Below, piece by piece: positions 51,901 to 54,900 of a stretch of 64,000 bases of DNA. Location of the stretch: positions 27,189,358 through 27,253,357 of the forward strand of contig OY755242.1 in NCBI GenBank assembly GCA_963576725.1, in the 5' to 3' direction. Made by a program: the position numbers and the translations under genes. The stretch comes from Azorinus chamasolen. Its lineage: Eukaryota > Mollusca > Bivalvia > Cardiida > Solecurtidae. How positions within the stretch are numbered: position 1 is the first letter of the stretch; each line of letters starts with the position of its first letter. Under the pieces are notes generated by a model. It was given only the letters and a program-made list of their open reading frames with translations, was not told the DNA's origin and ran no database searches.

Positions 51901-54900
51901 TAAATGCTCCATTTCTGTAGATTTATTCAAAGCGGTTAGGTCTAAATTATCTTATAAGGAAATGGGTTAAAAAATGTGAATATGGTTGTTTCAGTGGTTG
52001 CACATCAATGTACTATGCTTTCTTTATATTTCAGCTGAGGACATAGCACCAAACAACTCTGCTGAGCCAGCCCACAATTCTATACAACCTCAATCCTCAG
52101 TAAATGAAACTGTTGCTGGGAAAATTATTAGCTTTGATAGTGGCGTAAAGTCCACTGACTTGGGGGGAAGACAGGAACCAGAAGGTGAGGAGGCTGAAGG
52201 TCAGATTAGATCCTCTGCCAACAAACCACAAGGTTTTCAAAACCAACCACCAGCAGTTTCTGTACAGCAAGCCTCACGTCAGACTGCAGTTCCTGATATG
52301 AATGGAATGAATGGAGCAATGCACCAGTCGGCTGATTGCAACAGCGTTCCCCACCTGAATGCAGGCTCATCTCTAGACAGTTCACAGCAGCCTAATTTAT
52401 GTGCGAGTGATATTGAACATGACACTAATAGTGCTTTTGGACAAGTCAATGATGATGGTAACAATCCCATTGCTAGCTCTGCTCAACATGATCTATGCAA
52501 TAGAAGTTTGAATAATTTAGAAGCTGACAGACTGAATAATTTAGAAGCTGACAGACTGCGTGGTGAAATTGCCGCAACCCCAGAAGCTTCCTATGCAAAT
52601 CGAATTTCAGAGGAATTACATGTTTCCTCCTTCTCGAATAGTTCCACCATTCCACACTTAAATCCAGCTACCATCGACACCCCTTCATGTGCACGGGATG
52701 AACCCTCGGGAATCTCAAGGGAAGTAGTATACAATGAACCTGCAAGGGCAGAGCAGCTCACCTCAGACTTCAATATCAGTACTGCTTTTGAACCTATGGT
52801 AACCGCAGCTGCAAATGATGAAGAACAGCAGACCTATAGGAAACAAGTTGCTGAAGGTATACTTTGTAACTTTGAAATTAGGCCAGCTGTTATTCCATTC
52901 CCTCATATTGACGACTTTTGATGCCTCAGCAAAGCAGACTTTTTGAAACCATTGTGATAAATACAGTAAAACCTCTCTATAACGGCCACTAAATTGTGTT
53001 AATTGTTTGGTATTTAGGATAGGTGGCTGTTTAAAGCAAGATGAAAGTAAAACAGAACGCTCCAATAGGAGCGTTCTGTTTTACTTTCACCTTGCTTTAA
53101 ACAGCCACCTGCCTTTAACACAAAATACTTGATGTAATTTAGTGGCCGTTATAGAGAGGTTTTACTGTAGAGCTTTTCCATAGGAGCAAATGCATTATTT
53201 ATCACAATGGTTTCAAATCTACACAATTCTAAAAAAAACTTTTCTCTAGAAAATGCTCATTTCAGTAGATTTATTCAAAGAGGCCTGGTCTAAAAATAGC
53301 CTATGAGGGAATTGGTGATAGCAGAGCTATACATAAGATTAATACTGGTCTAACTTTCTCTTTATTTCTCACCTTAACGTCATATAAACTTGTTTTCGTG
53401 CCTTATCAAACAGAGTAGACCTAGATCAGACAGCTCCTATAGGGGTCGTCTGATCAGGCTCTGCTCTGTTTGCTAATGGAATTTGAAAAATGTGTTCCTT
53501 TACTTTCTAAAATGGCTACAATGTTCCACTTTTCATATTTCATTTATAAAAATATTTTGTCCATGAATATTCAGTAGGTATTAAAATTTGGAATAAAGAT
53601 AAAACAGGGTAAGGGTTAAAACTATATGTTGTTTATACTGATGTGATTCTAATTACCGGTAGTACCTACAAGATAGGATATGGTTGGAAATATAAGTCAT
53701 TTTACCTGTCATGAGAAATTGGGAGACTTGTAAAACTGTAAAGACCCAGATATCTCTGCATTACAGGACACCAGGCAGTGATAACTGTAATCTGAATAAT
53801 GAATTTCCAAACATATTTGCTCAAACGTGTTTAACCCTTTCCCTCATATAAACGTGTTTTCATGCATTTGCAAACAGAGTAGACCCAGATCAGACGGCTC
53901 CTAGAGGAGCCGTCTGATCAGGGTCTACTCTGTTTGCTGATAGAATTTTAAAGATCTGTGTCTTTACTTTTTAAAATGGCTACAATGTTCCACTTTCCAT
54001 ATTTTATTATAACTATTTTGGCCATGAATATGTATTAGGTACTGAAAAATGAAATAAACATAGAACAGGGAAAGGGTTAAAAATCTCCAAATACAACAAT
54101 TATGCCTTAGGTGCATGTCCCTAGGTCCAAGATGAAGCTAACATTTCAGGATCATTGTACTATTAACCCTTTCGCTCATATAAACACATTTTCATGCATT
54201 TGCAAACAGAGTGGATCCAGATCAGATGGCTCCTATAGGAGCTGTCTGATCCGTGTTTGCTTTTGACGATAAAGATCTGATTCTACGAAGTGCAAAGACT
54301 TAGCCCATTACCTCATGGGCTGCTTTTAGTCCAAACCTCTTTGAATAAATCTACTGGCAAGGAGCATTTACTAGAAAACAAAAGTATGAAGAATTATGTA
54401 GTTTTGAAATCATTGTGATAAATAGAGCAAATGCTCTGTTTATTGCAATGTATTCAAATAGTTACTTTTAATGAGGCGTCAATAGAGAGAATGACATCAA
54501 AAGGCCTCAATATTAGGGAATGGGTTAAAGCTTTTATTTGTCAGACTTTATAGAGTGACTGTGCAAATAAATCTTTATTTTAGGTACAGGAGATACCTGC
54601 ATAACTCCTTTGCGTGATATTCGAGATCTGAGATACATGGAGCGATTAGGCCATCTTGCTGATCCTCGTGACCAATTTGGTAACCTAAAATCTTGGTATG
54701 GATTTGGAAAGCATAACGGGATTGAAGAATCCAAACTGCTAGCGATAGAGTAAGCAAAGTCTGAATTACTATCTTTTCAGAGCAAATTATTGATCGGTTA
54801 AATTCATGTATTCCTTTCCTTTATATATGAACACCTTTTTGCACCTTTGCACCTCTGTAGACCCAGATGAGACATTCCTGTAGTAGCCATCTTTTCAGGG

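Larger units (their letters stand above)
51076..51970 (+). mobile_element. MITE family B copy split by a nested element
   Basis: Left part 51076-51220 (CCCATTTCCCTCATATTGAC through the hairpin to CTAAAATTTTCA) and right part 51897-51970 (TAGTAAATGCTCC to GGAAATGGGTTAA) make one family B unit. Confidence 0.78.
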
